Shown here: positions 27,882 to 36,748 of the stretch, in pieces | How the letters are laid out: each line of letters opens with the position of its first letter | Position numbering within the stretch: the first letter of the stretch is position 1 | From: Pirellulaceae bacterium | GTDB taxonomy: Bacteria; Planctomycetota; Planctomycetia; Pirellulales; Pirellulaceae | DNA length: 54,057 bases | Reading direction: 5' to 3' | Assembly: GCA_023382975.1 (NCBI GenBank) | Contig: JAHDXO010000066.1 | Coordinates: 1 to 54,057, forward strand | Notes under the pieces: generated by a model | Database searches by the model: none | The model's input: the letters and a program-made list of their open reading frames with translations, nothing else | What the model was told of the DNA's origin: nothing | Translations under genes and position numbers: made by a program

Positions 27882-28873
27882 ACTTGATGCTGCTCCCCGA
27901 TCGTGAACGCCGTCACCTGCTGCAGTTCTACGTCTGGCCCCAACTCGGCTATCGAACTCGGCTGGCCGTTGCGGGAGGTTTGATTTCCGTCGCCCTGGCG
28001 ATCCAGTTGCTGTGGTCCTGGAGCGAGGCTGTGCCGATTCTGCTGGTCACGTTGCCGATCCTGCTGGTTGGTAATCTGCTGCTCCTCGTCCGCGGCTACA
28101 ATCTGGCTCCCGCTCAGCGAGGCTCCGCGGGCCAGTGGGAGAAGACCACGCGGGATCGTTTTCGGCAGGTGCCAGAACTGGAACGACAGATCCGTCGCTG
28201 GGACGAGACGTTTGTCGATGTCACCTGCGTGACCGGGGCGTTATGTCTGCTCGCGTCGGCCGTTACGACGTTTCTGATTGCCGTTCTACTCGATTCCTCC
28301 CCCGCCACGCAGCGTTGGGTGCCGGTGTTCGTCGCCGATGCCATCGTCCTGCTGCTGCCGTACTGGATCACGGGCACTCGACGCGGTTGGCGACCGGTGG
28401 CGCTGCGTCAGCAGATCGAGTCGCTCGAAGCGGCATTGCAGGTCATCGAGCGATTCCCGACGCCGCCTTGCCAACTTCAGCCCATGTTCGAAATGATGGG
28501 CAGCGGCGAAAAACGCACGCCAATTTCTGCGCGGCTCTTCGTCCGCTTCCCCGAAGCGCCCGAAGACTTTCTCGGCCTACAATTCCAGGTCGCCGTCAAC
28601 GACGTGCAAGGAACGCACTATCCCTACCTGTACGCGGTGATCATCGCCCGGCCAGGCTTCGGACTGTTGGCAGACCACTTCAGAGCAATCAGCCGGATCG
28701 GCGCGTCGCTGACCGTCGAGCAGAGCAAGGATCAAGAAGTCGAGGTGATCGTCATCCGTCAGCAGACCACGAAGACCAGCGGATACCACACCGACCCGTC
28801 CGCCGTTCGCCGGATCGCCGGAATTGCCTGGGCCAGTGTATCCCAGGTGCTGGCCGGCATCGCCACACCCTGA
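27878..28873 (+). CDS. Four-helix membrane protein of the SACH operon
   Basis: 331 residues from GTG 27878, which overlaps the maturase stop (GTGA) and has AAGGAGG about 10 bases upstream. ATG 27887 is a less coupled alternative. Membrane helices at about 29-48, 51-71, 117-138 and 148-165, in two hairpins separated by a charged cytoplasmic loop (QWEKTTRDRFRQVPELERQ). The C-terminal ~165 residues are soluble alpha/beta, with LFVRFPEAPEDFLGLQFQVA and a GLLADHFR segment. No catalytic motif recognised. Coupling at both operon junctions argues that it works with the SACH protein, perhaps as partner, transporter or processing factor. Function unknown. Confidence 0.85.
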   Translation: MNLMLLPDRERRHLLQFYVWPQLGYRTRLAVAGGLISVALAIQLLWSWSEAVPILLVTLPILLVGNLLLLVRGYNLAPAQRGSAGQWEKTTRDRFRQVPELERQIRRWDETFVDVTCVTGALCLLASAVTTFLIAVLLDSSPATQRWVPVFVADAIVLLLPYWITGTRRGWRPVALRQQIESLEAALQVIERFPTPPCQLQPMFEMMGSGEKRTPISARLFVRFPEAPEDFLGLQFQVAVNDVQGTHYPYLYAVIIARPGFGLLADHFRAISRIGASLTVEQSKDQEVEVIVIRQQTTKTSGYHTDPSAVRRIAGIAWASVSQVLAGIATP

Positions 28874-29024
28874 CGACGACCGATCACCGAAAGAAAGTCG
28901 GGTGGAGGCGGTTGTCTCAGGAAGGCCGCACGGGTAGGCTGAGCGGCTGATCGACGGTTCGATCGCGGCGGCTTGCCGCCGGCGCTTCAACGGGTTTCCC
29001 TTCGTTGTCGGAAAGACGTGTACG

Positions 29025-31922
29025 ATGCGCGGTGCGGTGATTTTCTGGACGGGCTTGCTTCTGGCCTCGGGTCCGACGACGGCGACCGAGATCCGCTTGG
29101 ATCAATTGGATTTGTCGACGATCGCCAGTGCTTGGAATTCGCTGGGCGTGAACCTGTCGATCGAGCGGCGACCGATCACGGTCGGCGGGCGGCGGTTTGC
29201 GTACGGGGTGGGCGTGCATCCGCCATCGCGGATCGCGGTCGAGACGCACGGAACGGCGACGAGGTTCACAGCCACGGTCGGCGTGGACGACCAAGTCGGT
29301 CCCGAAAGCGGCACCGTCGAGTTCCGGATCTACGGCGACGGGCGACTGCTGTGGAAGAGCGGATTGGTGCGAGGCAGCGATCCCGGCATGAACATCGACG
29401 TGAACGTGCGCGGCGTCGAACGGATGGAGCTGATCGTCACGACGGCCGGCCGGTATTCGGCGGCTCATCGCGATCATGCCACGTGGGCCAACGCTCGGTT
29501 CGAGTACCAAGGCCGGGCGCCGAGGACGGAAAAGTACCCGGCGGCGTATCCCGAAGTGGACGAGGCCGAGGCGCGCATCGAGGCCATTCGCCGCGAACTC
29601 GCGGCGTTTTCCCAGGACGAAACCCGCCGCGAGTACTGGCGGCGAATCCAGTCGCAAGTGATGCATCCCGCGGCCCTGATCACTGCGGGTGACCGCGATC
29701 CGCTGGATGTCCTGTTGCGCCGAACCAAGGTGTTGATCGAGCAGCTTCAGCGGATGATCCCGCTGGAGAACTCGCCGCTGACTCCGTTGCAGACGCAGTT
29801 CGTCCGATTGCAGGACGAGGCGCAGCGGACGGCGGTCGACAAGTCGCTGCTGCGCGACCAGATCTGCCGACGGCTGCTGGCGCTGCGGCGGCGGATCGCG
29901 TTGACCAACCCGCTGCTCGATTTCCAGAACATCCTGTTCATCCAGCGGTATCCGCTGCCGGGGCACGATGCGGCGGGGCACAACATCTGCGATCAGTATT
30001 TCGGCTTTCACGCGGTACGCGGCGGCGGACTGTTCGTACTGGAAAACGCCTTCGACGAGAAGACGCCGCCTCGATTGCGAAATCTCTTGGAGCAGTCGGT
30101 GTGCGAGAACGGTCGGTGGGGAGGCAAGACTCTGCCCGGCGGCGCGTTTTTGTCGCCCGAGTTGTCGTTCGACGGACGCACGGTTCTGTTCGCCTGGACC
30201 GAGGCGCTGCCGTACCGCTACCGCTGGCACGAACGGACGACCTACTCCATCTTCCGCGTCGGGACGGACGGCAGCGGCTTGAGGCAATTGACCGACGGAC
30301 CGTTCAACGACTTCGATCCCTGTTGGCTGCCCAACGGGCGGATTGCGTTCATCTCCGAGCGGCGAGGCGGGTTCGGACGTTGCTTCGGGCGCCCGGTGCC
30401 CGCGTATACTCTGCACACCATGCTGGACGATGGCCACGACCTGGTACGGATAAGTCCGCACGAGACGAACGAGTGGCAGCCCAGCGTAGATCACGACGGG
30501 CGCATCCTGTACACGCGGTGGGATTACGTCGATCGAGGCGACATCCAAGCGCATCATCCGTGGGTGATCGCGCCGGACGGACGCGATCCGCGCGCGGTTC
30601 ACGGCAACTACCGGCGACGTCCCGAGGCGTCGCCCAATTCGATCATGGATCTGCGCGCGATCCCCGGTTCGACGAAATATCTGGGCACCGCCGCGCCGCA
30701 CCATGGACAGGCCTACGGTTCGTTGGTCGTGATCGATCCGTCGGTCGTGGACGACGACGAAATGTCGCAGGTCAAGCGGTTCACGCCGGAGGTCGCCTTG
30801 CCACAGTCCGAGGACGGCGGTCCAATCTACGCGACCGCATGGCCTTTGGACGAGAACTTCTGTCTGTGCGTGTACGACGACCGGGCCAGCACCGTCCACG
30901 CGGTCAGGAGCAATTACGGAATCTACCTGGTGGACGCCTTCGGCAACCGGGAACTGATCTACCGCGACCAGCGCGTGCCGTGTTTGAGCCCGATTCCGCT
31001 ACAGTCGCGGCGCCGGCCGCTGGAAATGCCGCACTACACGTCGTTCGGCCACCCGCGACAGCAAGGCGGTTTCCAGCCGCTGACTCCCGATCGTCCCACG
31101 GCACCGGTCATGGTCATGAATGTCTACGACAGCAAGTACGCCATGCCGCTCGGCGAGCCGATCACGGCCTTGCGAATCGTGCAACTGCTGCCCAAGACCA
31201 CGCCCTCGGCTAATCAGCCGTGGATTGGTTACGGCAGCCAGAAGAGCGCGCGTCGAGTTCTGGGCACGGTGCCGGTGGCCGAGGACGGCAGCGCCTTCTT
31301 CAACGTGCCGGTCGACGTGCCGATCTACTTCCAAGCCCTCGATGCCCAAGGTCAGGCGGTCCAGTCGATGCGGTCCGATACGCACGCCTTCTCCGGCCGC
31401 GGATTGAGTTGCCAAGGCTGCCACGAACCGCGACACCGCACTCCCGATTACGCCGCGAAAGGCTTTCCACTGGCGCTGCAGAAGCGCCAGGCCGCAACGA
31501 TCGAGCCGGATGTTCTCGGTTCGAATCCCTTCAGCTATCCGTTGCTGGTGCAACCGGTGCTGGACCAGTATTGCGTTCAGTGCCACGGAGGCGGCCCCGA
31601 TCACGCCTCGCCGGACCTTCGCCGCGGCGATCCGGCCAAACACCCACGCCGCTGGAGCACCTCCTACCAGAATTTGGAGAAGTACGCGTTCTTCTACACC
31701 GACCAGACGTTCACGGCGCCTCGCACCATTCCCGGCGAGTTCGGCGCACGGGCGTCGCGGCTGATGAAACTGCTGGACGAAGGCCACGAGGGCGTCGAGT
31801 TGCCCGACGATGCGCGCTACCGACTCACGCTGTGGCTCGACTGCAACTCGGACTTCTTCGGCGCCTACGATAACATCGAGGCCCAGGCCGCTGGCAAGAT
31901 CGTCCTGCCGACCCTCGAATGA
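29025..31922 (+). CDS. Secreted NPCBM/TolB-like protein with two c-type haem motifs (hydrazine-synthase-alpha-like)
   Basis: 965 residues with a short signal peptide (residues 1-~21, ending TTAT). Residues ~24-165 are an NPCBM-type carbohydrate-binding jelly roll (FAYGVGVHPPSRI, YGDGRLLWKSGLV). A helical stretch follows to ~290, then a WD40/TolB-like propeller region with LSPELSFDGRTVLFAW, YSIFRVGTDGSGLRQLTDGP and WLPNGRIAFISERRGG. This layout matches the middle domain seen in hydrazine synthase alpha subunits and many planctomycete proteins. Two haem-binding sites are present: CQGCH (796-800) and CVQCH (850-854). Likely a periplasmic electron-transfer or sugar-oxidising protein. True hydrazine synthesis is not implied, because no partner subunits are visible. 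Confidence 0.88.
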   Translation: MRGAVIFWTGLLLASGPTTATEIRLDQLDLSTIASAWNSLGVNLSIERRPITVGGRRFAYGVGVHPPSRIAVETHGTATRFTATVGVDDQVGPESGTVEFRIYGDGRLLWKSGLVRGSDPGMNIDVNVRGVERMELIVTTAGRYSAAHRDHATWANARFEYQGRAPRTEKYPAAYPEVDEAEARIEAIRRELAAFSQDETRREYWRRIQSQVMHPAALITAGDRDPLDVLLRRTKVLIEQLQRMIPLENSPLTPLQTQFVRLQDEAQRTAVDKSLLRDQICRRLLALRRRIALTNPLLDFQNILFIQRYPLPGHDAAGHNICDQYFGFHAVRGGGLFVLENAFDEKTPPRLRNLLEQSVCENGRWGGKTLPGGAFLSPELSFDGRTVLFAWTEALPYRYRWHERTTYSIFRVGTDGSGLRQLTDGPFNDFDPCWLPNGRIAFISERRGGFGRCFGRPVPAYTLHTMLDDGHDLVRISPHETNEWQPSVDHDGRILYTRWDYVDRGDIQAHHPWVIAPDGRDPRAVHGNYRRRPEASPNSIMDLRAIPGSTKYLGTAAPHHGQAYGSLVVIDPSVVDDDEMSQVKRFTPEVALPQSEDGGPIYATAWPLDENFCLCVYDDRASTVHAVRSNYGIYLVDAFGNRELIYRDQRVPCLSPIPLQSRRRPLEMPHYTSFGHPRQQGGFQPLTPDRPTAPVMVMNVYDSKYAMPLGEPITALRIVQLLPKTTPSANQPWIGYGSQKSARRVLGTVPVAEDGSAFFNVPVDVPIYFQALDAQGQAVQSMRSDTHAFSGRGLSCQGCHEPRHRTPDYAAKGFPLALQKRQAATIEPDVLGSNPFSYPLLVQPVLDQYCVQCHGGGPDHASPDLRRGDPAKHPRRWSTSYQNLEKYAFFYTDQTFTAPRTIPGEFGARASRLMKLLDEGHEGVELPDDARYRLTLWLDCNSDFFGAYDNIEAQAAGKIVLPTLE

Positions 31923-31945
31923 AAGAAGGGACGTTTCACTTCGCC

Positions 31946-32551
31946 TCAGGCGTAGCGCCCGACTCGGTTCATGCGAGCGTAGACATCGTTGAGAACCCAG
32001 TGGTGAAGGCATAGGTGGAGGCTCTCGACCATACCCATGTCGTCCAGTGCCAAGTGAAGTCCATCCTGCTGGATCTGCTTCAAACGCCCGCCGTCGTAGC
32101 CGGTCAGGCCGAAGGTTCTCAGGCCGTGCCGATGGGCCCAATCGACCGCCTTCAACACATTCGGGCTGTTGCCCGATCCGCTGATGGCGATCAGGGCATC
32201 GCCGGGCGAGGCCAGATTCATCAGTTGTTGAACGAAGATCTGGTCGTAGGCCAGATCATTGCCGATCGCCATGATCCAGCCTGCGTTGTCGGTCAGGCTG
32301 AGCACCCGCAACCGCTGCTTGCTTTCATCCAGCAAGTCCGCTTCGCGCAACGTGCCCTTGCCCAGATCCTCGCAGATATGACTGGCCGTCAGTCCCGATC
32401 CGCCGTTGCCGATCAGGAACACGAATCGCTGCTGCTGCCAGGCCTCGAAGATTAAGTCCGACCAGCGGTCCAGGGCCGCGCGGTCGACGCGTCCAATTTC
32501 GTCGCACAGCCGCTGCAAGTAACTGCCGGAATCCAGTACGGCGCCCAACAT
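31946..32551 (-). CDS. SIS-domain sugar-phosphate isomerase-like protein (GmhA-like)
   Basis: 201 residues. ATG 32551 is chosen for the GAGGAGAGGAA site just upstream and the normal SIS-family length. The SIS fold shows FLIGNGGSGLTASHICEDLGKG near residue 50, the phosphosugar loop, and ALIAISGSGNSPNVLKAVDW near residue 125, the second serine-rich loop. Similar to phosphoheptose isomerase GmhA and DiaA-type proteins. It would act on a sugar phosphate in the cytoplasm, possibly for heptose or surface glycans; no other heptose gene is adjacent. Single gene, codirectional with the protease gene upstream (118-base gap). Confidence 0.85.
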   Translation of the reverse strand: MLGAVLDSGSYLQRLCDEIGRVDRAALDRWSDLIFEAWQQQRFVFLIGNGGSGLTASHICEDLGKGTLREADLLDESKQRLRVLSLTDNAGWIMAIGNDLAYDQIFVQQLMNLASPGDALIAISGSGNSPNVLKAVDWAHRHGLRTFGLTGYDGGRLKQIQQDGLHLALDDMGMVESLHLCLHHWVLNDVYARMNRVGRYA

Positions 32552-32669
32552 TCGACGTTCCTCTCCTCTGCTTTGTGAAGCTTCTCCGACGGCGACTCGC
32601 CATCGTCGAAGACTGTACTCAATCGGAGAAGCGGAAGCAATCGGTTGGACAGGACTTGCCGCTGGCTTT

Positions 32670-33224
32670 TCAGGATTCGCTCTCGCCGATCTTGTACCGG
32701 TAACCTTGAACCGAACCGAGGGCGGCCGTGATGTTTCGCACAAACGTGTTGGCTCGCATATCCTGCTGCACGGCGTTCTTGGGCCCCGGGAACGGATTGT
32801 TGAATTGGATCCTACCGGAGTCGTCGTCGTATCCAATGGCGACCACAATGTGATAGGACTTCTTCTTGCCGGGCCGCGACTCGGCAATCCGCGACACCCA
32901 GAGCGGCCCCAAACGCAGTTCCTTGAGAAAGGCCTCGGCCCCATCGGAGAGCCCAATGTCGATCAAGGGTTCCTTGTTGAAGGACAACCCGGACCAGGTT
33001 TTCAATCCCAAGACGCCGGCCGCTTTGGCGTAGTCCGTATCGGCCAGTCCGTTCTCCTTGCAGTCCTCGACGTCGATCTTGACGGAAGACAACTTGGTGT
33101 CAATCTCGGCCAAGCCTCGCTTCAGGTACTGGTGGATCATCCGGTAGGATGCCCACCAACAGGTCGAGAAGTTCGGTTGCCCCATGCCCGCCGTCGCCAC
33201 CGTGTGCTTGAATGTTTCGGCCAT
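32670..33224 (-). CDS. Papain-like cysteine protease, C39/AvrRpt2-like
   Basis: 184 residues from ATG 33224 (GGAAAGGAAAG upstream). Catalytic Cys22 lies in FSTCWWASYRMIHQYL, His125 in SYHIVVAIGYDDD, and the third position is probably Asn142/143 in IQFNNPFPGP. This is the C-W-A-x-S, H-x-V-V-x-x-G-Y-D, N-x-P order of AvrRpt2/C39-like peptidases. No signal peptide, so it either stays in the cytoplasm or leaves by another route. Family members range from bacteriocin-leader proteases to toxins that act in other cells. Substrate unknown. The reduced length and Trp-rich active site are unusual but the triad is intact. Confidence 0.75.
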   Translation of the reverse strand: MAETFKHTVATAGMGQPNFSTCWWASYRMIHQYLKRGLAEIDTKLSSVKIDVEDCKENGLADTDYAKAAGVLGLKTWSGLSFNKEPLIDIGLSDGAEAFLKELRLGPLWVSRIAESRPGKKKSYHIVVAIGYDDDSGRIQFNNPFPGPKNAVQQDMRANTFVRNITAALGSVQGYRYKIGESES

Positions 33225-33320
33225 GGTTCTTTCCTTTCCAGGGATGAGAGGGAGCGAGAAGTTCATGGAGTCTAACGCTCGATGCGGCAGACTGTCAAGA
33301 AATTGGCGCGACGACGTCCT

Positions 33321-34721
33321 TCAGACGCCAGGCCGTTCCGCATCCGGCACGTCGGCGGGCAGACGATACATCAGGGCAACCGGCAGGAACAACACCGCGA
33401 TCATGGCGAACAGCGTGCTGCGCGGCCAATCCATGGCGACCGCCCACCGGTCGAACGCCAAGTAGATGACTCCGGACAGCGTGATCGCGATGAAATTGGC
33501 CTGGTTCATCACTGCGATCATGCGTCCCTTTTGCCCCGCGGGCGGACTCGCTTGGATAAAGACCTGGACCGGGATCGCAAACAGGCCAGCCGACATGCCC
33601 ACCAGCGTCAAGACCGGCAGGCTGCCCCAGAAGCCGAGCAGATGTCGGCCGCCGGGTAGCGACACAGAAAGGAGCAGCAGAAACGCGACGATGCCCCAGA
33701 CGCCGATCCGGACCACGCGCGGGTCGGCTCGGCCGCGGCACATGCGTCCCGCCGCCACGGCGCCGGCCGCGATTCCCAGTCCGATCGTCGCGGTCAACAG
33801 ACTGGTCAACTGCTTGCCTAGTTCCAGTTGGACCAGCCCCAGCGAATTGACCGATTGGATTGCCACGCCGGATACCAGCCAGAACGTGCATGACGCGGCG
33901 ATGGCGGCCAGCAGCGACGGGTTGCTCCACAAGACGGATCGCGTCTCCGGAGGAATAGCCAGCGCCGCCATGCGGAAACGCAGGTCCGGCAGAGCGGGAC
34001 GCACTCGGCGAATCCCTAACGCGGTATACGTCCCCACCACGGCGATGCCGATGCAGATTGCGGAACCTCGCCACAGCCGCCCGGCGCTGTCGACCAGCGG
34101 CGAGTTCTCGTCGATCAGCCATTGCCCCAAAAAGCCGGCCGCGGCCGTGCCGAAGATGATCGCCAGAAAAGTCGTCATCAAGATCAGCCCGTTGGCGCGA
34201 GGCAGATCGCTGCGTCGCAACATTTCGGGCAGAATGCCGTACTTGGACGGACCGAAAAACGCGCTTTGGCTTCCCATCAAAAACAACACGACCAACAAGC
34301 CGGCGTAGCCTGTCGATCCGTAGCAAGCGAATGCCAAGACGCCTAACGCCATCACGGCAATCTCGGCCACCTTGGCCAGCACGATGATCGTTCGCTTGCT
34401 GAACCGGTCGGCGAGGAAGCCTGCGTACCCCGAGAACAGAACAAACGGAAGCGAGAACACCACCGTCGCCAGCCATTGCTGGTCGTCGGCACTGACCGCG
34501 GCTGCGCCGACCGGCACAGCCAGCAGCAGCATCAGTTGCTTGAATAGATTATCGTTGAACGCACCGAACAACTGCGTGGCCGTCATGCTCCAGAAGGCCG
34601 AGTCGCCGTACAGTTGTGGCAAGTGGTCTGTGTCCGGCACGCCGCGAGCGTCCGACAAGCGATCGGGAGGTGACAATGCGTTTGCTTCTTCCACTTGCCG
34701 AGTCTCCGAAACAAACGACAC
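33321..34721 (-). CDS. MFS transporter, LplT-like
   Basis: About 466 residues from GTG 34721 (start uncertain; a weak GAGG lies upstream). Twelve predicted membrane helices. MFS signatures include TQLFGAFNDNLFKQLMLL in helix 1 and GYAGFLADRFSKRTIIV in loop 2-3. The FNDN motif and overall pattern match LplT-type lysophospholipid flippases, which return lysolipids to the inner leaflet for re-acylation by Aas. No acyltransferase gene adjoins it here, so the substrate assignment is from family resemblance only. The C-terminal tail is short and Pro-rich. Confidence 0.8.
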   Translation of the reverse strand: MSFVSETRQVEEANALSPPDRLSDARGVPDTDHLPQLYGDSAFWSMTATQLFGAFNDNLFKQLMLLLAVPVGAAAVSADDQQWLATVVFSLPFVLFSGYAGFLADRFSKRTIIVLAKVAEIAVMALGVLAFACYGSTGYAGLLVVLFLMGSQSAFFGPSKYGILPEMLRRSDLPRANGLILMTTFLAIIFGTAAAGFLGQWLIDENSPLVDSAGRLWRGSAICIGIAVVGTYTALGIRRVRPALPDLRFRMAALAIPPETRSVLWSNPSLLAAIAASCTFWLVSGVAIQSVNSLGLVQLELGKQLTSLLTATIGLGIAAGAVAAGRMCRGRADPRVVRIGVWGIVAFLLLLSVSLPGGRHLLGFWGSLPVLTLVGMSAGLFAIPVQVFIQASPPAGQKGRMIAVMNQANFIAITLSGVIYLAFDRWAVAMDWPRSTLFAMIAVLFLPVALMYRLPADVPDAERPGV

Positions 34722-34745
34722 GCATCCCGAACCTCAATCCACGCT

Positions 34746-36083
34746 TCAACGCGAGGAAGCGCCCAACGCCACCAATTCTTCCCCATCCGCCATCTTGCGA
34801 ATGTCTTCCGTGATCTTCATCGAGCAGTACTTGGGTCCGCACATGCTGCAGAAGTGGGCGCTCTTGAACGTGTCCTGCGGCAGGGTTTCGTCGTGGTACT
34901 CGCGAGCCAACTCGGGATCCAGCGACAGTCGGAACTGTTCGTTCCAATCGAATTCGAAGCGCGCCTTGCTGAGCGCATCGTCCCGGTCCCGTGCCCCCGG
35001 TCGCCCGCGCGCCACGTCCGCGGCATGTGCGGCGATCTTATAGGCGATCACGCCTTGCCGCACGTCGTTGCGGTTCGGCAGACCGAGGTGCTCTTTCGGC
35101 GTGACGTAGCACAGCATCGCCGCGCCGCTCCAACCCGCCATCGCGGCGCCGATCGCGCTGGTGATGTGGTCGTAGCCGGGTGCGATGTCCGTCACCAGCG
35201 GACCGAGCACGTAGAACGGCGCTCCGTGGCAGATCTCGATCTGCTTCTTGACGTTCATGTCGATCTGGTCCATCGGCACGTGGCCCGGACCTTCGACCAT
35301 CACTTGGGCACCGATCTTCCAACTTCGCGGAACCAGTTCGCCCAGCACGTCCAGCTCGGCGAACTGCGCAGCGTCGCTGGCGTCGGCCAGGCAACCGGGC
35401 CTCAAACCGTCACCCAGGCTCCAGGTCACATCGTATTGGCGCATGATCTCGCACAATTCATCGAAGTGCTCGTACAGCGGGTTCTGCTTGCGGTGCGCGA
35501 TCATCCATTTGGCGATCAGCGAACCGCCGCGGCTGACGATGCCTGTCACTCGTCCGGTGGTCAGATGCAGGTGCTCCAGCAGCACGCCGCAATGGACGGT
35601 CATGTAATCGACGCCTTGCTTCGCCTGGTGTTCGACCATGTCCAGGAAATGCTGCGGCTTCATGTCCTCGATGTGGCCGCCCAATTCTTCGAGCATCTGA
35701 TAAATCGGCACCGTGCCGATCGGGACCGGCGATGCGTCGATGATCTCCCGCCGAATGCGATCGATATCCTTGCCCGTCGAAAGGTCCATCACGGTATCGG
35801 CACCGAAGTGAATGGCGGCATGCAATTTCTCTAATTCGCCGCCTGCGTCGCTAGTCACCGCGGAATTCCCGATATTGGCGTTGATTTTGCAGCACGCGGC
35901 GATTCCGATGCACATCGGCTCCAGTCGTCCGGCTAAATGGACCTTGTTCGCGGGAATGACCATCCGGCCAGCGGCAACTTCGTCCCGGACCAGTTCCGGT
36001 GCAAGGCATTCGCGTTTCGCACAGAACTCCATCTCCGGCGTGATTTCACCGGCGCGTGCGGCTTCAATCTGAGTCAACGACAT
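34746..36083 (-). CDS. thiC: Phosphomethylpyrimidine synthase ThiC, short form
   Basis: 445 residues. ATG 36083 follows GGAGAG and begins MSLTQIEAARAGEITPEM. Frames reaching further upstream are non-conserved. A non-canonical radical SAM enzyme that turns aminoimidazole ribotide into hydroxymethylpyrimidine phosphate for thiamine synthesis. Evidence: NANIGNSAVTSD, TVMDLSTGKDI, TVHCGVLLEHL, MVEGPGHVPMDQI, and the C-terminal iron-sulfur motif C-x2-C-x4-C (CSMCGPKYC, Cys412, 415, 420). It lacks the N-terminal domain of the ~600-residue enterobacterial enzymes. No other thi gene is nearby, and I do not see a thiamine-pyrophosphate riboswitch in the ~400-base leader. Confidence 0.97.
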   Translation of the reverse strand: MSLTQIEAARAGEITPEMEFCAKRECLAPELVRDEVAAGRMVIPANKVHLAGRLEPMCIGIAACCKINANIGNSAVTSDAGGELEKLHAAIHFGADTVMDLSTGKDIDRIRREIIDASPVPIGTVPIYQMLEELGGHIEDMKPQHFLDMVEHQAKQGVDYMTVHCGVLLEHLHLTTGRVTGIVSRGGSLIAKWMIAHRKQNPLYEHFDELCEIMRQYDVTWSLGDGLRPGCLADASDAAQFAELDVLGELVPRSWKIGAQVMVEGPGHVPMDQIDMNVKKQIEICHGAPFYVLGPLVTDIAPGYDHITSAIGAAMAGWSGAAMLCYVTPKEHLGLPNRNDVRQGVIAYKIAAHAADVARGRPGARDRDDALSKARFEFDWNEQFRLSLDPELAREYHDETLPQDTFKSAHFCSMCGPKYCSMKITEDIRKMADGEELVALGASSR

Positions 36084-36399
36084 GACGCTCTCCGTGTGTT
36101 TGGGCAAAGCACGACCGATCGGGCGTGCCAGGTCAGTCAATGTCCAGGGCGGCAAAATGGCCGCAAACAAAGTGCATAGCGGGCTCGGACGCGACCGCAA
36201 GTTCCCGCGCGGGCGTCCTCCCGACTGACAAATTCTGTTCCATGCCGGTTTGATGTGCAAGGGCACTCGGGAACGGCAGCCCCAACGCCCCTCCGCCACC
36301 CTCGAACAATCGACCCAGCCGTCCCGACAGCCGAACTGCGGCCGTCAACGTGGATCGTTGGTGGGGAATCGATGCGTCCGTTCGCGGGAGAGGGTACGG

Positions 36400-36429
36400 T
36401 TGAGCGAGACTGTAAGGATTGGGTATACT
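36400..36429 (+). promoter_or_regulatory. Possible sigma-70-type promoter for the winged-helix gene
   Basis: TTGAGC (36400-36405) and TATACT (36424-36429) are separated by 18 bases and lie about 85 bases before the start codon of the downstream gene. Good match for a housekeeping promoter. Not tested by comparison. Confidence 0.45.
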
Positions 36430-36512
36430 GCGGAGCATGGCCCGAGCCGCCGTCGCGTTGTGCGTCTTCGGTCCAAGGGATGGTTAGCCCATGTATTTAA
36501 GGAGTGAATCTC

Positions 36513-36737
36513 ATGAACGGCGCTAACGAACATTCATGCATCGAGGCCATTGGGCAGGCTGCGGGCCGAGTCTGGCACAAGTTGAATGAAGAGGGACCGA
36601 CGTCGATCACCAAGTTATCAAAAGCGTTCGACGATCTGCCCCGCGACACGGTGATGCAGGCGATCGGCTGGCTAGCTCGCGAAGACAAGCTGCAGATCGA
36701 GGAGACGAAGCGCGGCCGCACCGTGTCGCTGCGTTAG
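36513..36737 (+). CDS. Small winged-helix DNA-binding-type protein (DUF2582-like)
   Basis: 74 residues. ATG 36513 is chosen because AAGGAG at 36499-36504 sits 8 bases upstream. A GTG at 36504 overlaps that site and is rejected. The protein is one winged-helix domain: helix GQAAGRVWHKL, then TSITKLSKAFDDLPRDTVMQ as the helix-turn-helix, AIGWLAREDKL, and a beta wing (QIEETKRGRTVSL). Domains of this kind occur widely as stand-alone 70-80-residue proteins. Function unknown; DNA binding or protein interaction is inferred. Confidence 0.85.
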   Translation: MNGANEHSCIEAIGQAAGRVWHKLNEEGPTSITKLSKAFDDLPRDTVMQAIGWLAREDKLQIEETKRGRTVSLR

Positions 36738-36748
36738 AACGTGCCAAT

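Noticed and set aside
28917..30899. Minus-strand open frame (660 codons) antisense to the dihaem protein
   Set aside because: The plus strand carries CxxCH sites, signal peptide and domain pattern. The antisense product shows none.
29025..31922. Anammox hydrazine synthase alpha subunit
   Set aside because: Only the general domain arrangement matches. No beta/gamma subunits or other anammox genes nearby, and an NPCBM domain is fused at the N-terminus.
36084..36500. TPP riboswitch upstream of thiC
   Set aside because: No CUGAGA core or paired stems of the THI element found by eye on the minus strand.
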